Source of the DNA: Liolophura sinensis
Taxonomy: Eukaryota; Mollusca; Polyplacophora; Chitonida; Chitonidae
Assembly: GCF_032854445.1 (NCBI RefSeq)
Contig: NC_088305.1
Coordinates: 24,647,400 to 24,711,399 of the forward strand
Direction: 5' to 3'
DNA: 64,000 nucleotides
Below, one piece after another: positions 46,600-59,900 of the stretch. The position numbers were made by a program, and so were the translations under genes. The notes beneath the pieces are model-generated. The model made no database searches. It saw only the letters and a program-made list of their open reading frames with translations, and was not told where the DNA came from. The stretch's first letter is position 1; each line of letters starts with the position of its first letter.

Positions 46600-47396
46600 G
46601 GAGACTGATGTCGGTTTCTTTGTGCATGGTCATTAGAAAATACTATATCAGCGCCAACATTTAGGATGAGAAACGGCTTTCATGTTAAATGGGTGGAACG
46701 AGTTAAATATTTGAGTATAGAATTATTTACCGGCACGCAATATTATGAGGAGATAAAAACATCTCCCCTGCATGCATGATCAGCGAAGCGTATAGGGATT
46801 GTCAGTATATGCAAGACAAAACTGAATAAAAACAATACATATGTATACGACTACAGATTACATTTGAGTAACACAACAAAAGAGAAATTGGGAACATTGA
46901 AGTCAACATTTTGGTATTCTACATATTTCAGCGTAATTATATACACAACATAATACCAAAAGGGGGAATTAAAATAAAATGTGTTGAAAGGAGGAGTCCA
47001 CTGATTTAGAACATGTATTTCTTTGATCGCATTATAGTGTTAGACTTTTTCACTTGTCGGTGGAGGAAAGCGCGAAGATCATGTAGTATAGGACAGCTAT
47101 AGGCCTGTGCGGAACTCGCGTGACGGTGTAACACACAGCTTTTCATCATGTACGTGCCGAGCCCTACATGAGGAAGGTACAACTAAGTGATCTCCATGCA
47201 ACGTATTTCATTGCAGCATATGATATGAGGCACTAAGCAATGAAGGCCCGTGGCGCACATTCTGATGTAATAGACTGAAAAACTCTCCGGTCCCATCTCC
47301 AAAAACCTGTTGTCCCACCCAACGGCAAATTTATATGTGAGAAAAAAAGGGCGGGGCCACCGGGGTCAAGGGATTTACAACACGCCAGCTCTACAT
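46600..47396. other. Gene-free stretch
   Basis: Nothing beyond a small GGAGAT/ATCTCC hairpin near 46750. Confidence 0.4.
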
Positions 47397-47635
47397 AGTG
47401 ACTCAGGAACCTCTCGACCAGTGCGGTCGCCGTGAGTTCAAGTTCAGCTTATGCGGGCTTTCTCTCCGGTCGTACGTGGGAATGTCTTCCAGCAACCTGC
47501 GGATGGTAGTGGGTTTCCCCCGGGCCCTGAACGGTTTCCTCCCTCCATAATACTGGCCGCCGTCACATAAGTGAAATAGTCTTCAGTGCTGCGTATATAT
47601 ATCACCAATCAAATAAATAAATAAATAAATAAATG
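47397..47635 (+). mobile_element. SINE family A, near full length
   Basis: Starts at GTGACTCAGGAACCTCTCGA (head truncated), then GTCGCCGTGAGTTCAAGTTC (B box), CCGGTCGTACGTGGGAATGT, CATAATACTGGCCGCC, an interruption TATATATA before CACCAATC, and a (AAAT)n tail. Confidence 0.88.
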
Positions 47636-47639
47636 GTGG

Positions 47640-49060
47640 TGCTACAAGATAGGTCTATCCTCTCTCTATATATAGGCCTATATTGACAATCAGTTATGAT
47701 TTACATGTGTTACGTGACTAAAAAGCTAAAACTAAATCGTAATGCGACCCGCGTTATAACTTTTAGGAACTTTATTACCGAGTTTGCACGGCAACACGCG
47801 AACAGACGAGGTTAAAAACAAACCCTGGATTTGTGCTCATTGAATTTCGCCAAAATCTCCAGCATAGCTTCTTTAAGGATAATCCTATAGGGCTAATGCT
47901 GAATTGTGTTACGATTTCATTGAAATTTGATTAGGCCTATTATAGAACCCGCGATGTAGGCCTAGATGGATCTGCATGTTACGGGGGCCTAGCTGTTAGT
48001 GCCATTCGAAACTTATAACATTTTCTAATGATTTACCATGAAATGTACCCGCGATGTAAACGTTTTCTACCCGGTGTAAAACTTTGCACTGAAGTACAAA
48101 AGTTTTCTCCGCGGAGAAAACCGCGTTATAACGTTTGCCGTATCACGCCTATATGTCTATACGAAGAAAGACTCCTTTAAAGCACCTACACAGGCTATAG
48201 GCCTTTTAGTACCGTATATATGCTATGCCTTAGTAGACCTACTCGTTCTATATCAGACCTCCTTACGATTATTCAGTTCTATTAAATTTTGAGGGTTTTT
48301 TTTCTTCTGATAATTTACTTGATTTGATTTAACAATTTCTGATATTTACCAGCTCCACAGACCTTTAGGGCCTAGGCTAAATATCACAAATTGTTAAAAA
48401 TGGCCCCATAGTGTATTATTACCCGGTAGCTGTCCACGTGCTTTAAAAACGCATCAGTATGAGTCTAGCCTACATTTGTGTAGCACATAAGTAATAAGCG
48501 GTTTTTAAAAATATTTTTATGTCTGTAAATATTCTTTTCGTATTTTTATGAGTTTGTATGAAATTTGCGACGTGAAAAGCCATGGATCGGCGTTTCTCAT
48601 AGTAAATACGAAACTACGGCGGGCACTTGTTTATGGTTCGTTGTCCTCGTGAGAATTGGAATCAACTGACTTTTCATTCACTGGAAAGTTTGAAAGCAAC
48701 AACTTCTCTAACAGACAGTAGGTGTATCCTTCTACAGCAGCTGTGCCCGTCCGTCAAGCGAAAGGCGTTGTTACCAACATCGAAGACAATGAACGTTTAT
48801 ATAATTAACTTTCTTTGCTGACGGCTTCATAAAACAAACTGCACTTTAAGGGCATTGGGTGTCCAATTTCCGTACAGCAGGGCTTTCAAACATAAATGTT
48901 TGACGCGAAGTTGGTTTGGGTCTTTTAAGCTGAATCTGTTGTCACGCGGTAGAGTTTTGTCAGTTCATTGGAGAACCGCCTTTTCAAATTGAACATCTGA
49001 GAAGGGACGCCGCGACTAACAATAAGCATCAACCAAGCAAGCCTTTACACTACAACAGCC
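47640..49060. other. Gene-free stretch
   Basis: Contains repeated short phrases (CCGCGTTATAAC, CCCGCGATGTA) between 47740 and 48130 that may come from one local duplication. No gene supported. Confidence 0.4.
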
Positions 49061-49062
49061 GA

Positions 49063-49092
49063 TTTTACATTAATCATACGATTAATGTAAAA
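49063..49092. repeat. Perfect 13-bp-arm hairpin
   Basis: TTTTACATTAATC, a loop of ATAC, then the exact reverse complement GATTAATGTAAAA. No T run follows that would make it a pol III terminator. Confidence 0.85.
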
Positions 49093-49101
49093 ATTGACAT
49101 G

Positions 49102-49117
49102 TACAAGTATACTTGTA
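49102..49117. repeat. 16-bp perfect palindrome
   Basis: TACAAGTATACTTGTA, ten bases after the hairpin at 49063. Confidence 0.85.
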
Positions 49118-49467
49118 AAACAGTCCACATTTGTCCATACAGGGCAACACACCCATAGTTTTAGGAAGAAGGTACTTCCTATTTTATATGCTGTGTGAGA
49201 TAGGGACAAAGATATTTAAAGTGAAATGCAGATACTGGAATCTGCTTTTCCTGAACAAATGTTAGGTGACGACACCGTTAAATATTAACTGGGCCTCAGT
49301 TTCAGAACACATATTAACCAGTGGAAGGTATTAAAAGTTCATGTTTTTGTATTAAAACAATGAAATAATAAACTGTTGGCCAGCTCCTGATGAATGAGAC
49401 CCCAAAGTGGAAATTTTGCCAGTGGTTCAGTTGAGATTTGTCCTGTTCCCCCACCCTCCACCTCTAG

Positions 49468-49508
49468 CTCTCTGCTTAACTCAAGAAAGCAGAGATTTAA
49501 GCAGAGAG
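49468..49508. repeat. Perfect 12-bp-arm hairpin
   Basis: CTCTCTGCTTAA at 49468-49479 pairs with TTAAGCAGAGAG at 49497-49508 around a 17-base loop that itself repeats AAGCAGAGA. Confidence 0.85.
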
Positions 49509-49787
49509 ACTTTAAAAATGAAAAATTGCTTGTAGATTGAGTAGCTGAATAAGACTTTTGATTTTATTTTGAAAACATATTTCTTGCGTTCTAGATTTTA
49601 TTTTGTTCATATTATTTCCAGTCAAATCTGTAGCTCGAATTTAGGTAAGGCTACACATTGTGGAGATAGGAGTGCACTGATATGGACATGGGTCTTCTAA
49701 TTTCAGATATCAACAAATTTGCTTTCATCCAGATCTTGGTTTATACTAACATAACTCAACAATGAAAGGCTCAAAGTAATTGTTCAG

Positions 49788-49924
49788 GCTGGCTTCCTCT
49801 CCAGCTGTACATGGGAAGGTCTGCCAGCAACCTTTGTATGGTCTGCCCAGTTTCCTCCCACCATCATGCTGGCCGCCGTCGTACAAGTGAAATATGGCGT
49901 AAAACACCGATCAGATAAATAAGT
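49788..49924 (+). mobile_element. SINE family A, shortened copy
   Basis: From CTGGCTTCCTCTCCAGCTGT; the middle lacks the GTGGGTTTCCCCCGGGC piece; GTGAAATATGGCGTAAAACA lacks the usual ATTCTTGAGTAC. The same shortened 3' end appears at 55375, so this is a sub-family deletion. Confidence 0.8.
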
Positions 49925-49992
49925 AAATCAAAGTAATCGTGAAACAGCGAATATATACAACATATATAACACCACCAGAAATTAAGATTAAC

Positions 49993-50230
49993 TTCCTTCG
50001 TGGCTCAGTTGGTAAACGCGCCAGCGTAATGACCCAGGAGCCTCTCACTAATGCAGTCGCTGTGAGTTCAAGTCCTCTCTTGCCGTAAGTAGGAAGGTCT
50101 GGCAGCAACCTACAGATGGTCGTGGGTTTCCCCCGGGCTCTGCTCGGTTTCCACTCACCATAATGCTGGCTGCCGTCATATAAGTGAAATATTCTTGAGT
50201 ACGGTGTAAAACACAAATCAAATAAACAAA
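49993..50230 (+). mobile_element. SINE family A, near full length
   Basis: Head CTTCGTGGCTCAGTTGGTAA (A box), GCCAGCGTAATGACCCAGGA, GCAGTCGCTGTGAGTTCAAG (B box), a short deletion before CTCTTGCCGTAAGTAG, full body and a CAAATCAAATAAA tail. Confidence 0.9.
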
Positions 50231-50484
50231 ATAAAGATTAATCTAATTGCGTTCAAAGACAGTAGCATGGACAAAAACACGTGCATCTCTTTGTATTCCT
50301 TATATACATGTATAAACTATCATGTGAAACAACGTGTTAATTTAGGGCGCCTCACCTGTGCTTTTTGAAAAAAAAAACCATTTCATTCCATTAAACAGCT
50401 AAGAAATGCAGCCGGTATAAACCGTAAACTTTGGATGATTAATTAGACAATGTTCTTGTCAGAATTTTCCAAAAATGAGGGTAA

Positions 50485-50735
50485 GGTGGCGAGGGGGTAG
50501 CATGCCAGCATGGCGCAATGACCCAGGAGCCTCTCGGGAATGTTGTCGCTGTGAGTTCAAGTCCAGCTCATGTTGGCGTCCTCTCCGGCCATACATGAGA
50601 AGGTCTTCCAGCAATCTGTGGATGGTTGTGAGTTTCCCCAGGCTCTGTTCGATTTCATCCCACCATAATGACGGCTGCCGTCGTATAAGTGAAATATTCT
50701 TGAGTACAGCGTAAAAAAAAAACAATCAAATATAT
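50485..50735 (+). mobile_element. SINE family A, full length, upstream of ferroportin
   Basis: All blocks from the head (GGTGGCGAGGGGGTAGCATG, diverged) through GTCGCTGTGAGTTCAAGTCC to GTGAAATATTCTTGAGTACA and an A run. It lies about 180 bp before the ferroportin ATG, so inside the likely promoter or 5' UTR. Confidence 0.88.
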
Positions 50736-50912
50736 AGATAACATTTTTTTATATAACAGAGCCCTGACACTCTCATATTTGCTTGAGGGGTTAACAGATG
50801 AACTGACTAGGACATGGGAAATTTGGATAGATACCTTTGACTGGATCACTGAATGATAGAGGGTGCCTACATGTATGTGTAGAACTGAACAGAAGGGAAA
50901 TAATCAGTCAAG

Positions 50913-50961
50913 ATGGCAGATGATGGTGAAGTTGAAGTATGCCCCCCAGCTACCAAGAAAG
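50913..50961 (+). CDS. SLC40A1: Ferroportin exon 1
   Basis: Encodes the acidic N-terminus [16 protein letters not shown] and one base of codon 17. Donor AAAG|GTATGT. The ATG is the first in a strong context after the upstream SINE. A non-coding upstream exon cannot be excluded. Confidence 0.8.
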
Positions 50962-53900
50962 GTATGTGAGAACATTTTTGGATACTTTTTCACTTTTTTT
51001 TTCTTTTATTAGAAAGCAAATTTTTATTCTTTTTTTGGAGACATTTGTTGGAGACATTAAAGTACATGATTGAAAACTATCTGCAATACTTTACTCTTTC
51101 CTCAGATACACCCATATTATAAATGAATCTTATGTCCCTTTCACAAAAATTTATATCCGGATCTAATTTGAACCGGTTTATATCAAAGTCAGTTTAAAAA
51201 TGCGTGCCTTCACACGATCATGTGACCAGGCCGGTTTTAAGCCAGTTCAGGCATTTGTTCCATCACAAGGTCACATTTTGGCTGGAGTAGTAATTGCAAC
51301 GTCATCCTAACATTGTAACCGGTAGCACAGTTGGTAGAGCGTCCACTTCAGTAGGCAGTAGATCCAGGGTCAATCCTGGGTCGAGTCACACTTAAGACTT
51401 TAAAAGAGGAAGTTGTAACTTCCTCGCTTGGCGTTCAGCATGAAGGGGATAGTGCAATGACTAGTTAACCTGAGTTAGTATAATGGCCCGGGCGGGGCGA
51501 CACTTGCCTTCGAAAATGCCTCTCAGTGAAGCAGCACTAGATAAAAGAGCGGTGGAAATCCACCTTGCAAACGAGGTACATTACATGCACTCGAGCGATT
51601 CCTTCATCGTCATGTGACTAAAAAATTGTATAGTATGACGTTAAACCCCATGCACTCACTCTTAACTTCGTATCCGCGACATTTACCATTCACACAACAC
51701 AGATAAACCAGCTCAAGACATGAAACTGGCTAAGAACAAAAATGTTATAAAAAGCCAAGTTAGGAGTATGTAAGACTTAATTTTTCTCCTCCTTGGAACC
51801 CAAACATGTACATGTACATGGTTTTGAACTGAAATGGTTTAACACACAGGTGAAGAACTTGACAGACAAACCATGTCAACTTTTCAAGAAGTGTCTTTTT
51901 GTTATAAAATTAATGCTAATAGGAGCAATTAGCACATGTCATGTACCTCAATAAATTATGCCTGTTCAGACCTACATATAAATGACCTGTGGAATGTGTC
52001 AGTCTGTACATATCAGTTGCAGCGGTATGCCAAACCGTGGGCATACTTGAGTGTACTGACCACAAAAGAATAGATATGCTTTTAAAGGAGAAGAAAACCT
52101 AAAAACATGACACTATTGACTGAAAAGAGCACATTTTTTCTATCTGATGGTGCCTGCTGCATAATTTTGCCATTTTCCTTGCCATACATGTAAAGCCTGA
52201 AAACGGCAAACCTGGCATAAATCACTTAGTCCATCGTGTCCTCCATCTTTAACACCCTGTAATTTATGCTGGGGTTGTGTTGCCTCTCAGCCATTGAGAG
52301 TCGCTAAAACTGCTGGCTTGTTCGTGTAAACGGAACTTAAGTCCAACATTCCGGTTTCCCGATTGTCAAGCGGAAAATGAACTGTACCGTTCGCTACCCT
52401 CTGGGAAGAAGAGTTCTACCGGAAATGTATGAACTGCACTTCGGTAGTTTCCGACGGCAAATCTCCTCCTAACACAGAAGACTTCAGGACTAGTTCTTAG
52501 GCAAAATGGAGTCGCCCACAGCGGATTTTGGTGCTGACTTTATTTATAATTTATCAACTTTAGGTACAGATTAGAATGTTTTTCATGGCATGAACCTGCA
52601 AGGAAACGCATACTCTTTTCAATGGTATTTGATTGATATTTAAATTTTCTTCTCCTTTAACAAATGAGACATACCTTAACTCCTCAACATTTTTGCATAT
52701 GAAAAAAGCAACTTTCAACGACAGATCTGTTTTTGATAATTTTTTCTACAGAGAGATGTTCTCAGTGGATGAATACTCCAGCTTTCTCAGTGTATGTGAT
52801 GAAAGCTCTTTCATCATGGGTAAGTACTGTAACTGATTAGTATTTGTTTATTGATTGGATAGGTGTTTTATGATGTATTTAAGAATATTTCACTCATACA
52901 ACCACCAGCTGAGTTATTATACAGGTTATTTCTTGGAATAACGTCATTGACATTGACATTAATTTCTTATTCCAAAGTGTTTTTCTCGTGGAGTGAGCTG
53001 GTACTTGTAGAAGGTTCAGTTCTCATCATATTGATTGATGCAATTGGAAGAGAATAGGTATTAGAGTGCCCGTTATTTTTTGTTCCATCTACTAATTAAA
53101 CTAGGTGCTATTTGGGGGCCTCCTTGGCTCAGTCGGTTGGCGCGCTAGTGCAGCGTAATGACCCAGGAGCCTCTCACCAATGTGGTCGCTGTGAGTTCAA
53201 GTCCATCTCATGCTGGCTTCCTCTCCGGCCGTAAGTGGGAAGGTCTGCCTGCAACCTACGGATGGTCGTGGGTTTCCCCCAGGCTGTGCCTGGTTTCCAC
53301 CCACCATAATGCTGGCCGCCGTCGTATAAGTGAAATATTCTTGAGTACGGCGTAAAACACCAATCAAAAAAAAAAAAAAAAAAAAAAGGTGCTATTTGAT
53401 GCCCAGGTGAAGAAATTTTCTTTTTTTGTGAGGACGGTCATTTTTATGGGTGACGGAAACCTTTATGGCGCCTGTGGTATAAAACCTGTGCGCTTTGGCA
53501 AGTTACCGACTTTCCTGGACACAAAGACACAGTTTTCCTGCAGTGCAAGCTGCAAGCTGGTCTCCAACTAACATTAAACTGCTCACACATTAATTCTTAC
53601 TAAGGCTCGATGTTTGTTGAAAAAAACAAAACATGCTGAAGTTGTTTTACCCCTTGGTCCTGAAGCTCCAGCGTGCTCCTCCCAAAACCCCCATTATATG
53701 TATTTTGTGTTCATATGATTTTGAAAGAAAGCTATAAAGCAACCAGCATTATAAATTTTACAAGCCTTATGACTGATTTTGAACAGTAAAACATGCCCAG
53801 GGGAAGTTGATATTTTATGAAAGCTAATTATTTGGGCTATTTCAAAACATCAGGTGGTGGTGGTGGTGGTGGTGGGGGGGCTTCGTGGTTCAGTTGGTTA

Positions 53901-56900
53901 GCGTGCCCAGAAGCCTCTCACCAATGCTGTCGCTGTGAGTTCAAGTCCAGCTCATACTGGGTTCCTCTCTGGGAAGGTCTGCCAGCAACCTGCGGATGGT
54001 CGTGGGTTTCCCCAGGGCTCTGCCCGGTTTCCTCCCACCATAATGCTGGCTGCCGTCGTATAAGTGAAATATTCTTGAGTACGGCATAAAACATCAATCA
54101 AATAAATAAATCAAATCGAAACATCCGAAAAAATTTGATTGGATTTGGGCTCATCAAATTTTTTGTCAAAAATCTCTGCGTGACATAATCTCTTTAAGTT
54201 TGAAATTATCCACCCCTCTGACGGTCAGTCCTTATCTCTGTTCAGGGTGACCGCATGTGGATGTTTGCCGTAGGACTGTATCTGGTCAAACTGTCCAACG
54301 TGACCCTGACACTGACAGCTATTTATGGCCTAACAGGTGGGGTGTGTGTCATCCTGCTGGGTGCCCTTGTGGGGGATTGGGTGGACCGCAACCCAAGACT
54401 TAAAGGTGGGTAACTGTTACAAGCGGTTATCGTTCTTAACATGGTTCATTTCATGCTAAACAAGGCCAACATTTACTCAAAATTTGTTTGGTGTTTAAGT
54501 ATATGTAATTTTGCAGTATTCAAGAAAATTTTACTTACTTGAGAGAGGCCAGGTTGATTTGTGGAGGAAATCAGAGTGCTTGGAGCATTAAAGGTGGAGA
54601 AAGCATACACACTACATCAAGTTCAGATGAAAGAGTCCAGAAATATAGTTGTAAATGTGGTCTTCAATATTTGTTTTGCTTTTTCTTTGAAAGGAAAAAG
54701 GCACTTGAAAATAATTTTTGTATGGTGGGTATTTGGGGCAACATTTTGGTATTTGTAGTCTTTGTGTAATAATGTTATAAATGATGATTTAATACATGAT
54801 TAATAAATACAGTTGCACTAGAATTCAGTCTTCTCAGCCAAAAAATGTGTTAAACCTTGATTTGGATCATATCTATATTATTAACATATACATAAATATT
54901 ATCATAATTCAGATTAAACGCATATGTTTGGATATAAACAAAAAATTCACATTTGAATTTATTTATTAGACATGAAACACATCCTTATTTAGAACATTAT
55001 AATACAAAGATAATAAAAACAAAAAGGTGATCCCAAATACCCACGACACAAAAACATTTTCGAATACCCTTTCTTCCTGGAAAAAAAAAGATGAAAAAAA
55101 AATTTGAAAAACCAAATTTGCAAATAAGTTCTGGCTTTTTCATCTGATTTTGGCATCATTTTTATGTTTTCTTCTCCTTTAAACAAGTATGTATATCTTA
55201 CAAACCTCCTAACTTAAAGTGGTCTTCCAGCAACCTGCAGATGGTCATGGGTTTCCGCAGGGTTCTGCCTGGTTTCCTCCCACTATAATGCTGGCCGCCG
55301 TCGTATGAGTGAAATATTCTTGAGTACGGTTTAAAACACCAATCAAATAATAAAATAAATCCTAACTTAAAGTAGTCTGCCAGCAACCTGCAGATGGTCG
55401 TGGGTTTCCCCCGGGTTCTGCCCAGTTTCCTCCCACTATAATGCTGGCCGTCGTCGTATAAGTGAAATATGGCGTAAAACACCAATCAAATAAATAAATA
55501 AATAGAAAATCGTTGTTGTGTATTGCTTATTTGCTGGGCCAGGTTGGTGATCTTCTTCTTCCCGCCTCCATACAGTGGCACGGACTTCCCTGGTCATCCA
55601 GAACACAGCGGTCATCGTGTGTGCGGTCATCCTATGTGTTGTGCTGACCTACTACCAGAAGATACTGACCATCTGGCCCATCCACCTAGCTAACATCTGC
55701 TCTGCGCTGATCATCGCTGCAGCCGTCGTGTCTAAACTGGCCAGCATTGCCACTAAGATCGCCGTGGAGAAGGATTGGGTTGTGGTGATGGCAGCAGGCA
55801 ACAAGGATAGGCTATCAAGTAAGCCAGCAGATGGTTGTTATAAACCCTCTCTGAAGTGTGAAGACTGGTGGTATAGGATGTGTTGTGTTCTGTCTTTTTG
55901 TCTGTTCATCTGTCGCTCTGTGCTGTCTCTCTGTCCATCTGTATTTTCAGGTGTCTGTTTGTCGATCTGTATGTCAGTCCATCTGTCTGACTTCGCTCTC
56001 TGTTCGTCCATCTGTCTGCTTGTGCTGTCTATCTCTCTATGTTGTCTGCCCATTGATCTGCTTGTGCTGTCTACCCCTGTGTCAGTTTGTGCTGTCTTTC
56101 TGGCCATCAGTCTGCACATCTGTGTTAATCTATCAGTCTTTTTGTCTGTGCTGTCTGCCCATTTGTCAGCTTGTGTTGTCTGTCTGTCTGTTCATGCTGT
56201 CTGCCCATTTGTCTGTTAATTTTTGCTGATTGTCTATCCACACTGTCTACCAATTTGTCTGCTTGTGCTGTCTTTCTGTCCATGCTGTCTGCCCATCTAT
56301 CTGTCCATCTGTCTTGTCTTTACATCTGTCTCTGTCCATTTGTCTGTCTGTGCTGTCTCTCTTTTCATCTGTCGTTTTGTGGTGTGTGTCTGTCCATCTA
56401 CCTGACTGTGCTGTCAGTCCATCTATCTGACTGTGCCAGCTGTCCATCTACCTGACTGTGCTGTCTGTCCATCTATCAGACTATGCTGTCTGTCCATCTG
56501 TCTGTCTGTGATTTCTCTGTCTTTTTGTCTGTTTGTGCTGTTTGTCCAATGGTATATTAATTTGTTGATCTGTATCTCTGACCATCTGTCGGACTATGCT
56601 GTTTGTTCATCTGTCTGACTGTGTTGTCTCTCTGTCCATCTATCTGACTGTGCTGTTTTTCTGTTCATCTATCTGACTGTTGTCTGTCTGACCATCTGTC
56701 TGACTGTACTGTTTGTCCATTTAGCTGACTGTGTTGTCTGCCAGCCTGTCTGTCTCTGCTGTCTGTCCATCTGTCACTGGTGCCAACAAGCACCAATTCA
56801 CAATAATGCTCACCTGCTTCTCAGTTTTAATCTCTAGGGGATAAAATGAGTTTAAATCTAAAGCTTGATCAGTTACCATTGTTCAGTTTAACACTTAATA

Positions 56901-59900
56901 AGCTGGACATGAAGACTCAGAGCAGCTATATGTAAGAAGTGGGGAGGGAGAACAATGGTGTGTATGGTATGATATAAGTTGGATTAAATATGATGTAATT
57001 GGATTAAATATGATGTGCCAGTGCGGTCGCTGTGAGTTCAAGACCAGCTCATGCTGGCTTCCTCTCCGGACGTACATGGGAAGGTCTGCCAGCAACCTGC
57101 AGATGGTCGTGGGTTTCCCCCGGGCTGTGCCCGGTTTCCACCCACCATAATGCTGGCCGCCGTCGAATAAGTGAAATATTCTTGAGTACGTCGTAAAACA
57201 CCAATCAAAAAAAAAATAAATAAAATATGATGTGACATAAGCTGTTTATATGCCTCCGCCATGATAAAGAGCGTATTATGTTATAGCAGTTTTGTTCGTC
57301 TGTTTTGTATGGAGAGTTTCCACCTGTTACTAAATAAATCTTCTCCCCTTTTCTCTCTTCAGCCATGAATGCGTCCATGCGCCGCATCGACCTGCTGTGT
57401 AACATCCTGGCACCTGCGCTCGTGGGTCAGGTCATGACCTTTGCGTCCATGGTGATGGGTGCTGTGGTTATCGCCGGTTGGAATCTTGTCTCTGTTTTCG
57501 CGGAGTATTACTTACTGTGGAAAATATACAAGGCAGTCCCCAACCTGGCCATCAAGAAAGTCAAGGGTAAACTGCTAGCACAATACTGTATTTCACTTTT
57601 TTTTTTTTTTTTTCTTTAGCTTTTTTTCAGGTGGCAAATTTAGCTTCTTTTTTTTTAGGATTCATCCACCTAATAGGGTACTGTAAAGTTTTCTTATGTC
57701 AAGTTTGGGATTTCCCAACGGGGTCTGCTCTTTTTCCTCCCACCATAATGATGGCCGGTATCGTGAAATATTCTTGAGTGTGGCATAAAACACCAATCAA
57801 ACAAAATGAGTGTGAAGTTTGATTAATTTCTTGTCGGAAAAGAACATGGTGGCACCCGAAGTCTCATTTAAGAAGCCTTTGTGTCTTTCTGAATGTGTAT
57901 TTTTTACATGCCAAACTCTAAATGAAATACAGTAATATTTGTATAGGTAAGATTAAAAAATACAGAGAAGTGAAATAAAATGAAGTAATAAAGTAATATT
58001 CATATAGAATATAGATGTTAGCATTTCACCAGACATCAAGTCTCACTCGGTTACAACATATAGATGTTAGCATTTCACCAGACATCAAGTCTCACTCGGT
58101 TACAACATATAGATGTTAGCATTTCACCAGGCATCAAGTCTCACTCGGTTACAGCATATAGATGTTAGCATTTCACCAGGCATCAAGTCTCACTCGGTTA
58201 CAACATATAGATGTTAGCATTTCACCAGACATCAAGTCTCACTCGGTTACAACATATAGATGTTAGCATTTCACCAGACATCAAGTCTCACTCGGTTACA
58301 ACATATAGATGTTAGCATTTCATCAGGCATCAAGTCTCACTCGGTTACAACATATAGATGTTAGCATTTCACCAGGCATCAAGTCTCACTCGGTTACAAC
58401 ATATAGATGTTAGCATTTCACCAGGCATCAAGTCTCACTCAGTTACAACATATAGATGTTAGCATTTCACCAGGCATCAAGTCTCACTCGGTTACAACAT
58501 ATAGATGTTAGCATTTCACCAGACATCAAGTCTCACTCGGTTACAACATATAGATGTTAGCATTTCACCAGCCATCAAGTGTCACTCGGTTACAACATAT
58601 AGGTGTTAGCATTTCACCAGGCATCAAGTCTCACTCGGTTTCAACATATAGATGTTAGCATTTCACCAGGCATCAAGTCTCACTCGGTTACAACATATAG
58701 ATGTTAGCATTTCACCAGACATCAAGTCTCACTCAGTTTCAACATATAGATGTTAGCTGTGAGACTTACAGCTGGTATGAAGCTCTGTCAAGACACTATA
58801 CTAGCAGCAGTCGGAACACTACATCTAGTTCTTTATCCCGTTTTACTGAGTGACAAGCCAGTTAAGTACCAGGTTAGAACTTCAAAATTTTGAATTGATT
58901 TGATTTTATTGTTGTTCAGTGCCATAATCAAGAAAATTTCTCTGATACTCAGGTGGTCAGAGAACAGGAGAGCCCGCAGTGAATTACCTACCTTAGTTAC
59001 CTGCATGTGATGTACAATGTACTGATGTCCTTATATTGTTGGAAAACAAGTGGTATTCTTTGAACATTAGACTGCACAAACAGCCACACTGCACCAACTT
59101 TAAAATGAGAAAAATTTATTTATTTATTTATTTATTTATTTGATTGGTGTTTTATGCCTTACTCAAGGATATTTCACTTATAAAATAAAAAGGAATAAAT
59201 AGGAAACCCGGGCAGAGCCCGGGGGAAACCCACAACCATACGCAGGTTGCTGACAGACCTTGCCACTTACGGCCTGAGAGGGAGCCAGTATGAGCTGGAC
59301 TTGAACTCACAATGACCACATTGGTGAGAGACTCCTGGGCCATTACGCTGTGATAGCGCACTAACCAACTGAGCCACGGAGGCCCCTGAGAAAAATAGAA
59401 GTTGCCTGTACCTTCCAGCCAGGATGCAGATGTTGACATAAAAAGTCTGTTATCCATGTATAAATTTTACACAAATACAGTTATTTTTAGCATTGGTATT
59501 TGCAGGTAGAACAGTAGTTAAAAAAAATTCTGAAAAAATTCAGTTCTCTCCAGGTTTGCCAGAGGACAAGACCAAAGCCAAAGATGTACCATCTCCATCT
59601 GATACAGAGACAGGGGAAGCAGAACGTCTTGTGGAGGAAGGTGCCATGGATGGGAAGAAGGTTGGGGAGACAGAGAGCACCCCTCAGAATGGGGTGAAGG
59701 CACCCCAGAAGAAGAGTGTGGCAGAGCTTGTGTTTGGCCGGTTTATCACCCTGTACAAGGGTTGGAGCGTGTACCTCCGTCAGAAGGTTCTGCCTGCCGG
59801 GATAGCCTTCTCCTGTGAATTCCTGACCATCCTGGCATTCGACAGTATTACATCAGGTCAGTAACAATTTGTGGGCTTGATAAACAGATTCAGCGTAAGA

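Noticed and set aside
50740-50912. Iron-responsive element upstream of ferroportin
   Set aside because: I looked for a hairpin with a CAGTGN loop and an unpaired C; the nearest string, AATCAGTCAAG, has the wrong loop and no stem. An upstream exon could still hold one.
52633-52836. 67-codon frame over ferroportin exon 2
   Set aside because: The splice sites and the phase of exons 1 and 3 demand a different frame, which matches TM1 of the family.
55858-56618. Cysteine-rich membrane-like frames
   Set aside because: They are readings of the CTGT repeat in ferroportin intron 4.
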